Shown here piece after piece: positions 28,101 through 36,379 of a stretch of DNA of 64,000 nucleotides. The stretch is from contig JAGXNS010000002.1 of assembly GCA_019894855.1 (NCBI GenBank), forward strand, positions 1 to 64,000, given 5' to 3'. The stretch is from Promethearchaeota archaeon (lineage in GTDB: Archaea > Asgardarchaeota > Lokiarchaeia > Sigyniarchaeales > SOKP01). The notes under the pieces are model-generated. The model was not told the DNA's origin, did not search any database, and was given only the letters and a program-made list of their open reading frames with translations. Numbering within the stretch: position 1 is the first letter of the stretch; each line of letters begins with the position of its first letter. The position numbers and the translations under genes were made by a program.

Positions 28101-29023
28101 TTGATTAAACCATTATATAGACGAGAAAGTTTGTTTCTATTTGTATATAAAATATGAAATATGGCTAGAAAAATAGTAAAATAAAAAACTGCTCCAAGCT
28201 CCACACTAGTTAAGAAAGAACTATATGGGAATGTAAAACTTATAGCATAGACAAGTAACCCAACTCCTTCGATTCCCGCATAGGCTATTAAAATATTAGA
28301 ATCGTATTTCTTCAGTAAAATCATAATTGCAACTATAATAGGAAGAATTAAAAAAACGAAGTTAAAACCTCCCCAACTTAAAGCTAAATAACCAGAAAAG
28401 ATGCCACCTAAAACAGAATGATAGAATTTCCCTGTTCTCACTGTTTTAATAAAGAAATAAAAAGCCATTAAAGCAGCAAAAACACCGATAGTTTCATTAT
28501 CGAAAAACCCTGCCGTCGTTCGTTGCATGAAACCAGGGTTAAAAGCTAAAAAAAATGCAGCGACTAATCCGCATCTTCGATCGAGCGCTTCTTTCCCTAC
28601 CAGATAAATAGCAAAAACAGATGCTCCCCCCATAATCGCTGGAAAAAAGTAACATATATCATATAAAGATATTGGAATCCCTATAAAATTAAAAGCTTGG
28701 TAAATTGCTACTACAGTGAAAGTTAGTCCAGGTCTAAGGGTCCCCCGGGAAAAACCTTCAGGAAACCAACTTTTTATGTCGTGCCAATTAAAGTATTCAA
28801 ATACAGAATGCGTTGATAAATATTCTGCGTTGTAATATTGAATCCATGGGTCAAATGCTTTTATAAGGTAATTACCAGATATAATTGGTGAAAGTCTTAT
28901 TAAAATGGCTAAAAACACAACTAAAAAGAGAGCTAAGAAAAACACGATGTTAAATGTTTTTACTGTTATGGTTGCTCTTGCGCGATCTCTGAAATTTTTT
29001 AAAGATGGGTAAATAAAGGACAT
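25151..29023 (-). CDS. aglB: Oligosaccharyltransferase AglB/STT3 with long Ig-like C-terminal tail
   Basis: This is a 1290-residue membrane enzyme that transfers lipid-linked glycans to asparagine. Residues about 20-500 hold some thirteen transmembrane helices with the catalytic acidic motifs KAFDPWIQYYNAEYL and FFDNETIGV. The periplasm-like domain has the signature WWDYGYW at about residue 515. From about residue 740 to the end are roughly five repeats built on phrases such as KLKNTGSKDLTISDI, IENTGLSTVILKDFYI, VKNTGDIILGLDSIYL and IKNTGDEEITLDKIYL. These are CARDB-like Ig-type domains, expected outside the cell. Typical archaeal AglB is 850-1000 residues, so the tail is unusually long. Confidence 0.93.
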   Translation of the reverse strand: MSFIYPSLKNFRDRARATITVKTFNIVFFLALFLVVFLAILIRLSPIISGNYLIKAFDPWIQYYNAEYLSTHSVFEYFNWHDIKSWFPEGFSRGTLRPGLTFTVVAIYQAFNFIGIPISLYDICYFFPAIMGGASVFAIYLVGKEALDRRCGLVAAFFLAFNPGFMQRTTAGFFDNETIGVFAALMAFYFFIKTVRTGKFYHSVLGGIFSGYLALSWGGFNFVFLILPIIVAIMILLKKYDSNILIAYAGIEGVGLLVYAISFTFPYSSFLTSVELGAVFYFTIFLAIFHILYTNRNKLSRLYNGLINTIKWALIPVITIFGVIIWVAPDLIPFGFGGRLVSVLSPLIRDSISVTASVAEHMPSSWSVFYYNTLIPLTLLPLGLFFLFKRANVADILLLTFLLLIFYFTGSMIRIILLFAPAACLVGAYGLVNVLKIFGSFYGEKRTGVSRKRKRQVKRMVGKSEIGAVYFIVGIMCMAQVMHASNIALTQLSQSQLAPGGQIHDWEETLTWMKTNLPGTSVVVSWWDYGYWITPIGNMTTVNDNGTINQTRMGMTGMAMMQTNEIYSAKVFRALQADYVLVYFGMLYPNLGGDEGKWPWMVRICNDNYQSYKNYGMEEDNWASNSVFVEDEYFNSTTGSPTSKWFQSQLVKLMFYGNPTAPPSDPNNPQTFTEYYQSQVNTLTDDQGNPYTTHIPIDGLYEFNVFKYAYISTNGMVKLFKLDYTALESSFQIQNPEVFDTGYATFKLKNTGSKDLTISDIKINGESYDFNLGKGIETNILNSNEEDLVWVDIKSSGNSFEINDVVNIEVEAQSIAVDSSPFTFTNDTSNLFVKEAREGDIRINKISSNVVQIDSSLSEINLEIENTGLSTVILKDFYIDNENNTLNNINYVSGTPILEPGQIASVNIANTLYPFYPLRTEHKIGVATPNGITDELILTSNYDGFKISILEESRIASPEALIATQTDFRNHVPINLEKTFAYTYDNGTTHVNLMVKNTGDIILGLDSIYLSTSSSWTSILNFGAFNLNPGQERSLTITASDYLTGIEVNDEIGIIVTANFDGDTKASDIGFVHTIIDKPDIEIIDSVEGHVASFIAANETGKILIKNTGDEEITLDKIYLNSTTSLSFTNDVIFEYGDITLDIQECALVSFNITGLALNSTNIVNVNITTNSSAQYNMDFPVFVDSTFYEINIDDTETTATIGGFVDIKIDNEGLFNLTVESIYINNTFISLSNFDVATYDIEAGDSIIFTISTDDLETIIGLVSNGEILNILVRTKEGAEDIHDEIVTT

Positions 29024-29211
29024 ATTTTTTCTTCTATATTATTGTTAAACGGTATAATCGTTATGAAATTTAAAAGATTTTAAAACATTAAAAGATTGTT
29101 TTTTAACAAATTAATTAGTCTTGATATTTTAACACAAACAAAATTCAATTATTATAAAAATCCTATTTCAAGCATAAAATTATTAAAATTTTAATGCTGT
29201 AATTAATAGGA

Positions 29212-30069
29212 ATGGAAAAAACGAGGTATATCTTTAAATTCTATTACATAGGGTCGAAAAAATATCATGGCTCTCAACGCCAACCTGATTATTTAACTGT
29301 TGAAGAATGTCTATTGAGCGCCTTAAAGGAGCGAAAATATATAAAAGATGATAAGACATCGGGTTTCGAAGTAGCAAGCAGAACCGATAAGTACGTTTCA
29401 GCCCGTGGATCTACTTTTTCTTTTGAGACAGAAAAAAAACCTATTTTAATGGAGATCAATACAGCTCTCCCAAAAAATATAGGAATCTGGGGGTATTCCG
29501 AAGTACCAATAGATTTTTTATCAAGATACAATGCATTGTATCGACATTACAAGTATATTGTTCCCTATTCAATTAACTTTCGTAGAAAAATAGCCTCAAA
29601 TAACCTAAACGAAATGATTAAAGCGTGTAGAACATTTGAGGGAAGACACGATTTTAGAAACTTTTTCAAACCAGAGAAAGATAATGAAAAAACGATTAGA
29701 GACATTATGTTAGCATCTTTGAGATTAGACGGTGATTTCCTAATTTTCGATTTCAAGAGTCGGGCTTTTTTAAGACAACAAATTAGAAGAATGATTGCTA
29801 AAATCTTTGAACTTGGTTTAGAAATAATTACATTTGAAGAGTTTTTAGATTTATTTAATCCCTCCAGAACTTACTCCTATCAACCCGCTGATCCCTTAGG
29901 ATTAATTTTATGGGATATTAATTACGGAAAAAAAATGCAATTTACAATTGATGCCAAATCAAAAGAGAGAATGAATAAATTCTTTCTGCGACAGGAAATT
30001 AAATTTTCAACCAAACAGAAATTATTCAGTCTTATGCAGCGTAACAATATTAGCGAGAAGGGCCTGTAA
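29212..30069 (+). CDS. truA: tRNA pseudouridine synthase TruA-like
   Basis: This 285-residue enzyme converts uridines of the tRNA anticodon stem (positions 38-40 in the family) to pseudouridine. The catalytic Asp lies in ASRTDKYVSARGSTFSF, equivalent to the RTDxGVHA motif. The N-terminal strand FKFYYIGSKKYHGSQRQPDYLTVEECL and the late FLRQQIRRMIAKIFELG block are family features. The end of the gene overlaps the 3' end of the convergent rfcS gene by 48 bases. The ATG start follows an AAT-rich leader with no strong ribosome-binding motif. Confidence 0.92.
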   Translation: MEKTRYIFKFYYIGSKKYHGSQRQPDYLTVEECLLSALKERKYIKDDKTSGFEVASRTDKYVSARGSTFSFETEKKPILMEINTALPKNIGIWGYSEVPIDFLSRYNALYRHYKYIVPYSINFRRKIASNNLNEMIKACRTFEGRHDFRNFFKPEKDNEKTIRDIMLASLRLDGDFLIFDFKSRAFLRQQIRRMIAKIFELGLEIITFEEFLDLFNPSRTYSYQPADPLGLILWDINYGKKMQFTIDAKSKERMNKFFLRQEIKFSTKQKLFSLMQRNNISEKGL

Positions 30070-30993
30070 TTGAATTTCTTCCGTGCCTCCTTGACTTAAG
30101 CGGTACTCGAACTCCGCAAGGATTTTAGTTAGCTCTATTTTTACATCTTCTGACACATCTAAATCGTAAATTTCTCGATGTAAATTCTTAATGATATTTA
30201 TGCCTGACAATCCATACTCTCTTGTTATATCATTTAACAATTTTAGTGAAAATTGTAATTGCCCCTTAAGAGCTGTTTTAAGGACAACTCTGATCCGTTC
30301 GGGTGGGACTTCTCCAGCAACCCGGAAAACCACATCTTGGTCAATATTTTTAGAGATTGTTCCGCATGATTGCAGGTAATTTATAGCTCTTCGGCAATCT
30401 CCCTTAGATACATCAACTAAAGCGTTTAAACCATCAGGGCTAATGCTTATGTCCTCTTTGCTAGCAACGAATTTGACACGGCTTTTAATATCTTCGTTTC
30501 TCAAAGATGAAAAGCGGAAAACAACGCATCTAGATTGGATAGGTGGAATAATTTTATTAGAATAGTTACAAATTAATATCATTCTACAGTTCCGCGTATA
30601 CTTTTCCATTGTTCTCCTTAAAGCCTGTTGGGCTGGTGCTGTCATATTATCTGCTTCATCTAAAATTAGAATTTTAAAGGATATAATGGAAGGAGGTTTA
30701 GCTTTAGCAAAATCCTTGATATATGTTCTTATAACATCTATACCTCTAGCATCACTTGCATTCAGTTCTAAATATGTAAGATTAATTGCTTTTTTATTAC
30801 CGTATAATTCTCTGACCATTGCTAATGCAGAAGTAGTTTTACCAGTACCGGCGGGACCAGCGAATATAAGGTGTGGCATCGATTTATCCTTTACGAATTG
30901 CTTCAATCGTTTAATAATTCCTTCTTGGTTAACCACATCACCTAATAAGCGAGGTCTGTATTTTTCCACCCATGGTTTGTTTTCAACTGACAA
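30022..30993 (-). CDS. rfcS: Replication factor C small subunit
   Basis: This 323-residue AAA+ clamp-loader subunit opens PCNA and loads it onto primed DNA. Walker A is AGPAGTGKTTS, Walker B is ILDEADNMT, and the arginine-finger motif SRC occurs in IQSRCVVFRF. Length and the C-terminal helical collar match archaeal RfcS. No intein interrupts the Walker A, a common site for inteins in other archaea. The large subunit gene is not in this window. PCNA and primase genes are about 10 kb away. Its last 48 bases overlap convergently with truA. Confidence 0.96.
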   Translation of the reverse strand: MSVENKPWVEKYRPRLLGDVVNQEGIIKRLKQFVKDKSMPHLIFAGPAGTGKTTSALAMVRELYGNKKAINLTYLELNASDARGIDVIRTYIKDFAKAKPPSIISFKILILDEADNMTAPAQQALRRTMEKYTRNCRMILICNYSNKIIPPIQSRCVVFRFSSLRNEDIKSRVKFVASKEDISISPDGLNALVDVSKGDCRRAINYLQSCGTISKNIDQDVVFRVAGEVPPERIRVVLKTALKGQLQFSLKLLNDITREYGLSGINIIKNLHREIYDLDVSEDVKIELTKILAEFEYRLSQGGTEEIQLQALLANIVTLHKTE

Positions 30994-31110
30994 TGTAACA
31001 CCAAATATAAATAGATTTACAAATAATAAATAAAAAAATACTATTAAGAATTAAAGTTTCTTTATTTATTATTATATACAACTTTAAAAAATGGATGAAG
31101 AAACGATACA

Positions 31111-32415
31111 ATGACAGATTATAAAATCACGAAAATTAAATCTCGATGGATTTTAGATTCACGGGGAAACCCTACCGTCGAGTCTGACGTGTTTGCGGGA
31201 AAAACTTATTCAAGAGCTGCAGTTCCTTCTGGAGCATCAACGGGAATTATGGAAGCTTTAGAATTACGAGACGGAGGAGACGCTTTCTTGGGTAAACATG
31301 TTACTAGTGCAGTATCTAATGTAAACTCTATAATAAGTAATAAACTACAAGGTTTTGATGTTCGAGAACAAACCAATATTGACGAGGAGATGATAGCAAT
31401 TGATGGCACGGAAAACAAAAGCAACTTAGGTGCCAATGCAATACTTTCAGTATCTTTAGCTGTTTCAAAGTTAGCTGCGTATCTATCTGAGAAACCCTTA
31501 TATTATTATCTCTACGAATTAGCATATGGAAAATCAAGGGAAGACTTTTTATTACCAATACCGTCATGTAATATAATTAACGGGGGAGAACACGCTGGAA
31601 ATGACTTAGCTATACAAGAATTTATGATTTTACCTATAGGTGCTGATTCATTTTCAAACGCAATTCAAAATGTCGCAGAAGTCTATCAAAACTTAAAAAA
31701 GCTACTGAAACAGAATTATGGCGCTTCCGCAATTAATGTAGGCGACGAAGGGGGATTCGCTCCAAATTTATCGACAACTACGGAGGCTGTAGATATAATT
31801 ATAGAAGCTATCGAAGCGGCAGGTTTTATGATGGGCACCGATTTCGTACTTGGAATGGACGCAGCAGCAAGTGAATTTTACGAAGATGGAATGTATAACA
31901 TTGACGGGAAAAATCTCACAAATGAGGAACTAATGGAATATTACTTGAATTTAATACACGAATACCCATTTAAATCCATTGAAGATCCATTTGATGAGAA
32001 AGATTTTAGATCTTTTTCAAACCTAACAGCTAAGGTTGATAGATCGATCCAAATTGTCGACGACGATCTTACTGTTACGAATATAAAAATATTGAAAAGA
32101 GCGATAGATGAAAAAGCAGGTAATGCCTTATTACTAAAAGTTAATCAAATAGGATCCCTAACGGAAGCAATAAAAGCGGCTAAAATGGCATTTAATAGTG
32201 GGTTCAATGTAATGGTATCGCACCGTTCAGGGGAAACTGAAGATAGTTTTATTGCAGATTTAGCTACAGGTCTTTGTACGGGACAAATGAAATCAGGTGC
32301 CACATGTAGGAGCGATAGAACCTGTAAATTTAATCAACTACTTCGCATAGAAGAAGCATTAGGTTCTAAAGCAAAATACCCCAAAAAATTTGATTCGTGG
32401 AAGAGTTACATGTAA
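31111..32415 (+). CDS. eno: Enolase
   Basis: This 434-residue glycolytic enzyme interconverts 2-phosphoglycerate and phosphoenolpyruvate. Diagnostic segments are ILDSRGNPTVESDV, the SGASTGIMEALELRD loop, GDEGGFAPN, metal ligands in LGMDAAASEFY and SIEDPFDEKDF, LLLKVNQIGSLTEA with the catalytic lysine, and the signature MVSHRSGETEDSFIADLATGL. Length is normal. It starts at an ATG preceded by a purine-rich stretch. It is convergent with the methylase gene, with a six-base gap. Confidence 0.97.
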   Translation: MTDYKITKIKSRWILDSRGNPTVESDVFAGKTYSRAAVPSGASTGIMEALELRDGGDAFLGKHVTSAVSNVNSIISNKLQGFDVREQTNIDEEMIAIDGTENKSNLGANAILSVSLAVSKLAAYLSEKPLYYYLYELAYGKSREDFLLPIPSCNIINGGEHAGNDLAIQEFMILPIGADSFSNAIQNVAEVYQNLKKLLKQNYGASAINVGDEGGFAPNLSTTTEAVDIIIEAIEAAGFMMGTDFVLGMDAAASEFYEDGMYNIDGKNLTNEELMEYYLNLIHEYPFKSIEDPFDEKDFRSFSNLTAKVDRSIQIVDDDLTVTNIKILKRAIDEKAGNALLLKVNQIGSLTEAIKAAKMAFNSGFNVMVSHRSGETEDSFIADLATGLCTGQMKSGATCRSDRTCKFNQLLRIEEALGSKAKYPKKFDSWKSYM

Positions 32416-32421
32416 TTTTTC

Positions 32422-33069
32422 TTAACTCTCTCTTTTTCTTTTAAATCTGTAAATATTTACATTAATTGATTTAGTTTTTTGTTTGTGAAATTGATATGTC
32501 TTACTAAGCTTCAAGTGATAAGGAAATACATAATCGATCTCCCAATTATATTTTTTTACAAATGTCGAGATAAATTGGTGTACATTTGGATTTGCGAGAT
32601 GTATCGAGTATACAACCTGTGAGATGTTAAACGCTTTCGCTAAAAAAAAGCGATCAGCAGTTTTTTTTTGGACTCCAAAAGGAGGATTCATAATAGTAGT
32701 AATAAAAAGCCCCTCTGGATTCACATTTCGAAAAAGTTCAAATTGATTTATATCAGAACAGATAGGGGAGATAATAGATTCTAAACCGTATCTACGGATG
32801 TTATTTTTTAATATCTTTAAAGCATTGAAATCTATGTCTACACTTACTACATAATGAGCTTGGAGATACGCACACGCTATTGATAATCTTCCGGTTCCAG
32901 CCCCTAAATCCAAAATCAACCGGTTTTTAACGTCGTTAAATTCGACTCCTGCGAAGAAAACAATGTCGACAGCACTTTTTGCATCAATGCAATATTGTTC
33001 TAACTCTATAATAGGATTCGAAAATCCTTCAGTTTGCTGAAGTAACGATATTAAATCTCTCTTGTTTAT
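32422..33069 (-). CDS. METTL5-like RNA N6-adenine methylase, probable AUA or AUU start
   Basis: This is a SAM-dependent methylase related to METTL5, which methylates an adenine in small-subunit rRNA in eukaryotes. Motif I is LILDLGAGTGRLSIA, the acidic motif is VVSVDIDFNAL, and the catalytic motif is NPPFGVQ. The ORF track begins at a TTG inside motif I (32919). Upstream in frame the sequence reads INKRDLISLLQQTEGFSNPIIELEQYC, which matches the METTL5 N-terminus, but has no ATG, GTG or TTG after an in-frame TAG at 33079-33081. ATT (33075) or ATA (33069) is the probable start, giving about 215-217 residues. An in-frame ATG lies only beyond the TAG. Confidence 0.85.
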   Translation of the reverse strand: MNKRDLISLLQQTEGFSNPIIELEQYCIDAKSAVDIVFFAGVEFNDVKNRLILDLGAGTGRLSIACAYLQAHYVVSVDIDFNALKILKNNIRRYGLESIISPICSDINQFELFRNVNPEGLFITTIMNPPFGVQKKTADRFFLAKAFNISQVVYSIHLANPNVHQFISTFVKKYNWEIDYVFPYHLKLSKTYQFHKQKTKSINVNIYRFKRKRES

Positions 33070-33173
33070 CGTAATCGCCTAAAATCTGTTCTCCATAATA
33101 TATTTTATGAAAAATTATGAAAAAATTTAATTATTTTAATTAATAATAATTAAATAGAGAAATTAAAAGATTT

Positions 33174-33782
33174 TTGTTGAAATTTATGAAAGAATCTAAG
33201 AAAAATAATGAAATAGTTCTTACGGGTCAATATTTAGGTGTTGTAGAAGAATACTTACCGGATAAAAAGTCTACTTTCGTAAGAGATGGCCAAATTTTTG
33301 CCACTAAAACAGGAATAGTCAGTATCGATAAACAACGAAGAGCTATAGAGATTAAAAGTCACCAAGACGAAGATCGAAAAATAGTAAAAATTAACGATAT
33401 TATAATAGGAACGATTCAATTTCTAAGACTTTATTCAGTTGGTATTAGTTTTGCTACTATCAATAATAAAATTCATTTTAATAGTTCTTACTTTGGCAAT
33501 ATCCATGTATCTAATATATCCCATAAGTTTATTGAAAAAATCGCAGATGCATATCAAATTACCGATATTGTCAGAGCTAAAGTTATTAAGCAAGAACAAA
33601 ATGAATACAGCTTGAGCACCGTAGGTAATGATCTAGGTGTTATCCATGCTGATTGTAGCATATGTGGATCAACTCTTGAGAAAATAGGACAAAATAAGTT
33701 GAAATGTTCACGATGTGGAAACACTGAAAATAGGAAATTAGCTAGCGATTATGGAAATGTTAAAGAAAATCTAAGATACTAA
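33174..33782 (+). CDS. csl4: Exosome RNA-binding subunit Csl4
   Basis: This is a cap subunit of the archaeal RNA exosome that recruits RNA and DnaG. The order is an N-terminal barrel (TGQYLGVVEEYLPDKKSTFVRDGQIFATKTG), a central S1-like domain (residues about 65-145) and a C-terminal zinc ribbon with CSIC and CSRC pairs. The length of 202 residues is close to archaeal Csl4. The TTG start at 33174 is from the track; an ATG four codons later at 33186 is equally possible. It is divergent from the METTL5-like gene and upstream of rpoL, an arrangement seen in other archaea. Confidence 0.93.
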   Translation: MLKFMKESKKNNEIVLTGQYLGVVEEYLPDKKSTFVRDGQIFATKTGIVSIDKQRRAIEIKSHQDEDRKIVKINDIIIGTIQFLRLYSVGISFATINNKIHFNSSYFGNIHVSNISHKFIEKIADAYQITDIVRAKVIKQEQNEYSLSTVGNDLGVIHADCSICGSTLEKIGQNKLKCSRCGNTENRKLASDYGNVKENLRY

Positions 33783-33843
33783 ATCGGTTAACTTCTTTTT
33801 AATACATGTTTAGATGAATAGAAATAAACAATGAGGATTTATT

Positions 33844-34065
33844 TTGGGTAACCGTGGAGGCAGAAAAGTTATGAATTTCTATAATTCAAGAGGAGAGTTA
33901 GCGAATATTGTAAAATTTCTTGAAGAAGTTCAAAAAAAAATAAATTATCTTAATCTAAATTGTAAAGTGGATGGAAAAGTAATTAAAATCACATTATTTG
34001 GACCAAGAGACCTTCAATATTTAGCAAGTGAAAGATTAAGGGAGCTAGCTAACCAATATTTATAA
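33844..34065 (+). CDS. Small conserved hypothetical protein between csl4 and rpoL
   Basis: This 73-residue basic protein starts with TTG behind GAGG at good spacing. It appears to have a central helix (ELANIVKFLEEVQKKINYL), two strands (NCKVDGKVIKITLFG) and a C-terminal helix (LQYLASERLRELANQYL). Its position in the csl4-rpoL run suggests a role in RNA processing or transcription, but only the location supports that. No family was recognised. Confidence 0.6.
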   Translation: MGNRGGRKVMNFYNSRGELANIVKFLEEVQKKINYLNLNCKVDGKVIKITLFGPRDLQYLASERLRELANQYL

Positions 34066-34147
34066 AGATGCTTATCTAGTTATTGTTTTAAAACCAAAAA
34101 ACATTTATTTAATTATAGATTAGAGAACTTAGTTTTGGTGGATTATT

Positions 34148-34636
34148 TTGGCAAAAAAAAAAGCTGAATCGAAAGATGAAAATTTAGATACTGATGAAAA
34201 AGACTTACTTGATGATGAAGAGATAGAAAGTCACTATCCAGATTTATCAGATGATTCAAAAATAAAAGAGGAATCAGTCTCTATAGATGTAGTTGACGAT
34301 GAGGACGAAGATGAAGAAGAAGGTTTTGAAATTGAACCCGAACCCGAACAAACTTATAAATTTTTAACACTAGGCTTAAAAAAAGGTTTTAGGGACGATG
34401 ATTACACGTTATCCGTAGAAGGCCAATCGCACGGATTTTGTAACATTTTTGTTAAACTTCTATTAGAAACTGAAGGTGTAAATTCAGCAGCGTATAAAAT
34501 CACCAAATTAGTTCCTCCAGAAATATTCATTAGGTTGGAAGATGGCTATGAAATAAAAAAAATTCTTTACAAGACGATAGAAACCTTGAGAACAGAAGTT
34601 GGAAAAGTCGAAAAAGTGTTTAAAAAACTCATGTAA
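34148..34636 (+). CDS. rpoL: RNA polymerase subunit L (Rpb11) with acidic N-terminal extension
   Basis: This 162-residue protein has a C-terminal domain (about residues 75-162) that is the Rpb11/RpoL fold, which dimerises with subunit D: DYTLSVEGQSHGFCNIFVKLLL, then AAYKITKLVPPEIFIRLEDGYEIKKILYKTIETL. The first 70 residues are almost entirely Asp/Glu with a few Lys, for example DDEDEDEEEGFEIEPEPE. Most archaeal RpoL proteins are about 90-100 residues, so the acidic tail is an extension. The TTG start has a GGTGG motif six bases upstream. It lies in a run with csl4 and the RNase III-like gene. Confidence 0.9.
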   Translation: MAKKKAESKDENLDTDEKDLLDDEEIESHYPDLSDDSKIKEESVSIDVVDDEDEDEEEGFEIEPEPEQTYKFLTLGLKKGFRDDDYTLSVEGQSHGFCNIFVKLLLETEGVNSAAYKITKLVPPEIFIRLEDGYEIKKILYKTIETLRTEVGKVEKVFKKLM

Positions 34637-34696
34637 ACCTCTCTTTTTTGTATTTGTATGAAAACTTTATAAGAAATTACTGCTCTTCTATTCTTA

Positions 34697-35149
34697 ATGC
34701 CATACGATTTTTTGTTAAAGGATATAAATTCCATTCTAACCTGTAAGTCGATAGGGACAGATAAAGGGTTAGCGAAAATAGGAGACGGTGTAGTTAATCT
34801 TACTTACTCAATAGCAAAATCTATTTTTTTAACTAAAGTTAACAAAAACAATAAGAGTATAAGAACGGGATTAAAAGTAAGTAAAAAAATTCTGTCAGAA
34901 GCTCTAAAAAAAGCCGATATGAAAAAATTTTCAAAAAGTAGGGCAGACGCTCACGACCTTGCTGACACCGTTGAGGCACTTATTGCATACGTATGGTTTT
35001 GTGATAAAATGACGATAGAGGATATGGTTAATTTTCTCGCCGATTCTTTAAGTGGTGATCTATACATTAGAAGCGAGGAAATTCAAAACGCAACGATTGC
35101 CTTCACTAAACTGCTGTTACACATTAAAAAGTTTCTACCCGAGAGCTGA
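34697..35149 (+). CDS. Archaeal RNase III-like family protein
   Basis: This 150-residue helical protein resembles the archaeal family related to ribonuclease III. Recognisable parts are GLAKIGDGVVNLTYSIAKSIFL near the start and RADAHDLADTVEALIAYVWF, which mirrors the DxxE-type helix of RNase III. It lacks a double-stranded RNA-binding domain. A nuclease role in RNA processing would fit its place between rpoL and a DUF99 gene. Catalytic activity cannot be confirmed by eye. The ATG start is preceded by no strong ribosome-binding motif. Its TGA is followed two bases later by the ATG of the next gene. Confidence 0.7.
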   Translation: MPYDFLLKDINSILTCKSIGTDKGLAKIGDGVVNLTYSIAKSIFLTKVNKNNKSIRTGLKVSKKILSEALKKADMKKFSKSRADAHDLADTVEALIAYVWFCDKMTIEDMVNFLADSLSGDLYIRSEEIQNATIAFTKLLLHIKKFLPES

Positions 35150-35151
35150 GC

Positions 35152-35712
35152 ATGAAAGAATTCCCAATAACAATTGGAGTAGACGATGCGAAATTTAAAT
35201 TTGGTTCTGAATCACACACGACTGATTTAATTGGAGTAGTGTGTCAAGGTACGAGAATGGTTAGCATGGTCAAAAAAGAAATAACTATTGATGGAGATGA
35301 TGCTACGGAAGTTTTAATCGAACTTATAAGGCAAAATGAAAAACACGTGCAATTCATAATTACCGATACTATTACTTTTGGTGGTTTTAACATAATTGAT
35401 TTAGAAGAAATCTACAACGCTACGAATAAACCAATTATTGCTGTAACTGAAAAAGAAGTGGATCTTGATGCAGTTAAAAAAGCAATTTTAAAAAAATTCC
35501 CACAAAATAACATAGCTAAATTACGAAAAATTGTAAATGCAGGTAATTTGTATGAAACTGTAACTGAAACAGCGGGAGGGCTATCAAAAGTGTTTTTTCA
35601 TTCTAAAGGAATTTCATATACAGATGTTAATTCTTTATTTCAAAAAGTTTGCATCGATTCAAAAATCCCCGAACCCGTGCGCCTTGCTCACATAATAGGA
35701 AAAGCTTTATAA
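35152..35712 (+). CDS. DUF99 (UPF0215) family protein
   Basis: This 186-residue archaeal protein belongs to the DUF99 family, which is distantly related to endonuclease V. The diagnostic start is ITIGVDDAKFKF, followed by LIGVVCQGTRMV, a VDG-type segment ITIDGDDATEVLIELI, and TDTITFGGFNIIDLEEIYNATNKPIIAV. The two acidic residues in GVDDA would match the endonuclease V metal site, suggesting a nuclease fold, but activity is unproven for the family. It starts three bases after the RNase III-like gene ends and is convergent with the Arf-like GTPase gene. Confidence 0.85.
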   Translation: MKEFPITIGVDDAKFKFGSESHTTDLIGVVCQGTRMVSMVKKEITIDGDDATEVLIELIRQNEKHVQFIITDTITFGGFNIIDLEEIYNATNKPIIAVTEKEVDLDAVKKAILKKFPQNNIAKLRKIVNAGNLYETVTETAGGLSKVFFHSKGISYTDVNSLFQKVCIDSKIPEPVRLAHIIGKAL

Positions 35713-35719
35713 TAAAGTT

Positions 35720-36196
35720 TTATTTGGTATGAATCTCATACTCTAAAATTTCTCTCATCCTTTGTTGTAACTCAGGTCTGATAGCTGACATTCCGTACGT
35801 TTTAACACCGCCTAATTTTTTCTGGATTTCCTTAGCGCTTAAGGCACCAGGTAGATCTTGCTTATTTGCGATTGCTATGATTTTAGTTCCTAAACTACGT
35901 TCAAACCTATTATAGATTTCCTTTGTTTGCTCTACATTTTTTTCAGTAGAATCACACACGATCACTGCTAAACCAGCTCCTCTGAGAAAATCCTGCCACA
36001 TAAACTTAAACCTATTCTGGCCTCCTAAATCCCAAACTGAACAATTTTGACCGTTCAAGATGGAATCTTCCACTTCTAGACCTACTGTAGGAGTTCTTTC
36101 CTCGGAGACCTCTCTCCCCTGCAACAAAGACAAAAGCGATGATTTTCCAACAGACTGTTCCCCTATCAAACATATCTTCTTCTTGGTTGTTAACAA
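35720..36196 (-). CDS. Arf-like small GTPase
   Basis: This 158-residue GTPase has G1 GEQSVGKSS, a switch I threonine in RTPTVGLEV, G3 WDLGGQ, G4 NKQDL and a final helix. WDLGGQ and NKQDLPGALS are typical of eukaryotic Arf/Arl proteins. It lacks an N-terminal amphipathic myristoylated helix, starting only eight residues before the first strand. It may act as a nucleotide-dependent switch at membranes or in assembly. It is monocistronic and convergent with the DUF99 gene. The start is an ATG. Confidence 0.93.
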   Translation of the reverse strand: MLTTKKKICLIGEQSVGKSSLLSLLQGREVSEERTPTVGLEVEDSILNGQNCSVWDLGGQNRFKFMWQDFLRGAGLAVIVCDSTEKNVEQTKEIYNRFERSLGTKIIAIANKQDLPGALSAKEIQKKLGGVKTYGMSAIRPELQQRMREILEYEIHTK

Positions 36197-36379
36197 AATT
36201 AACCCTTTCTAATTACGATTTATAATAATTAGAAAAGGCAAATAATCTTACAAAAATGAAAATAATATTCACATAACATGAAATTATAAAACTAATAGAA
36301 ATTGGATTACCAGAAAAAAGCAAATAAAAATAAATTAAAATTAAATATTAATTAAAAAAATCAAAGAAAGATTGTTTCT

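Noticed and set aside
33079-33096. Pyrrolysine read-through of TAG in the METTL5-like gene
   Set aside because: TAG ends other genes here (for example at 1376-1378 and the OB-fold gene), and METTL5 homologues begin after this point, so a start after the TAG is simpler.
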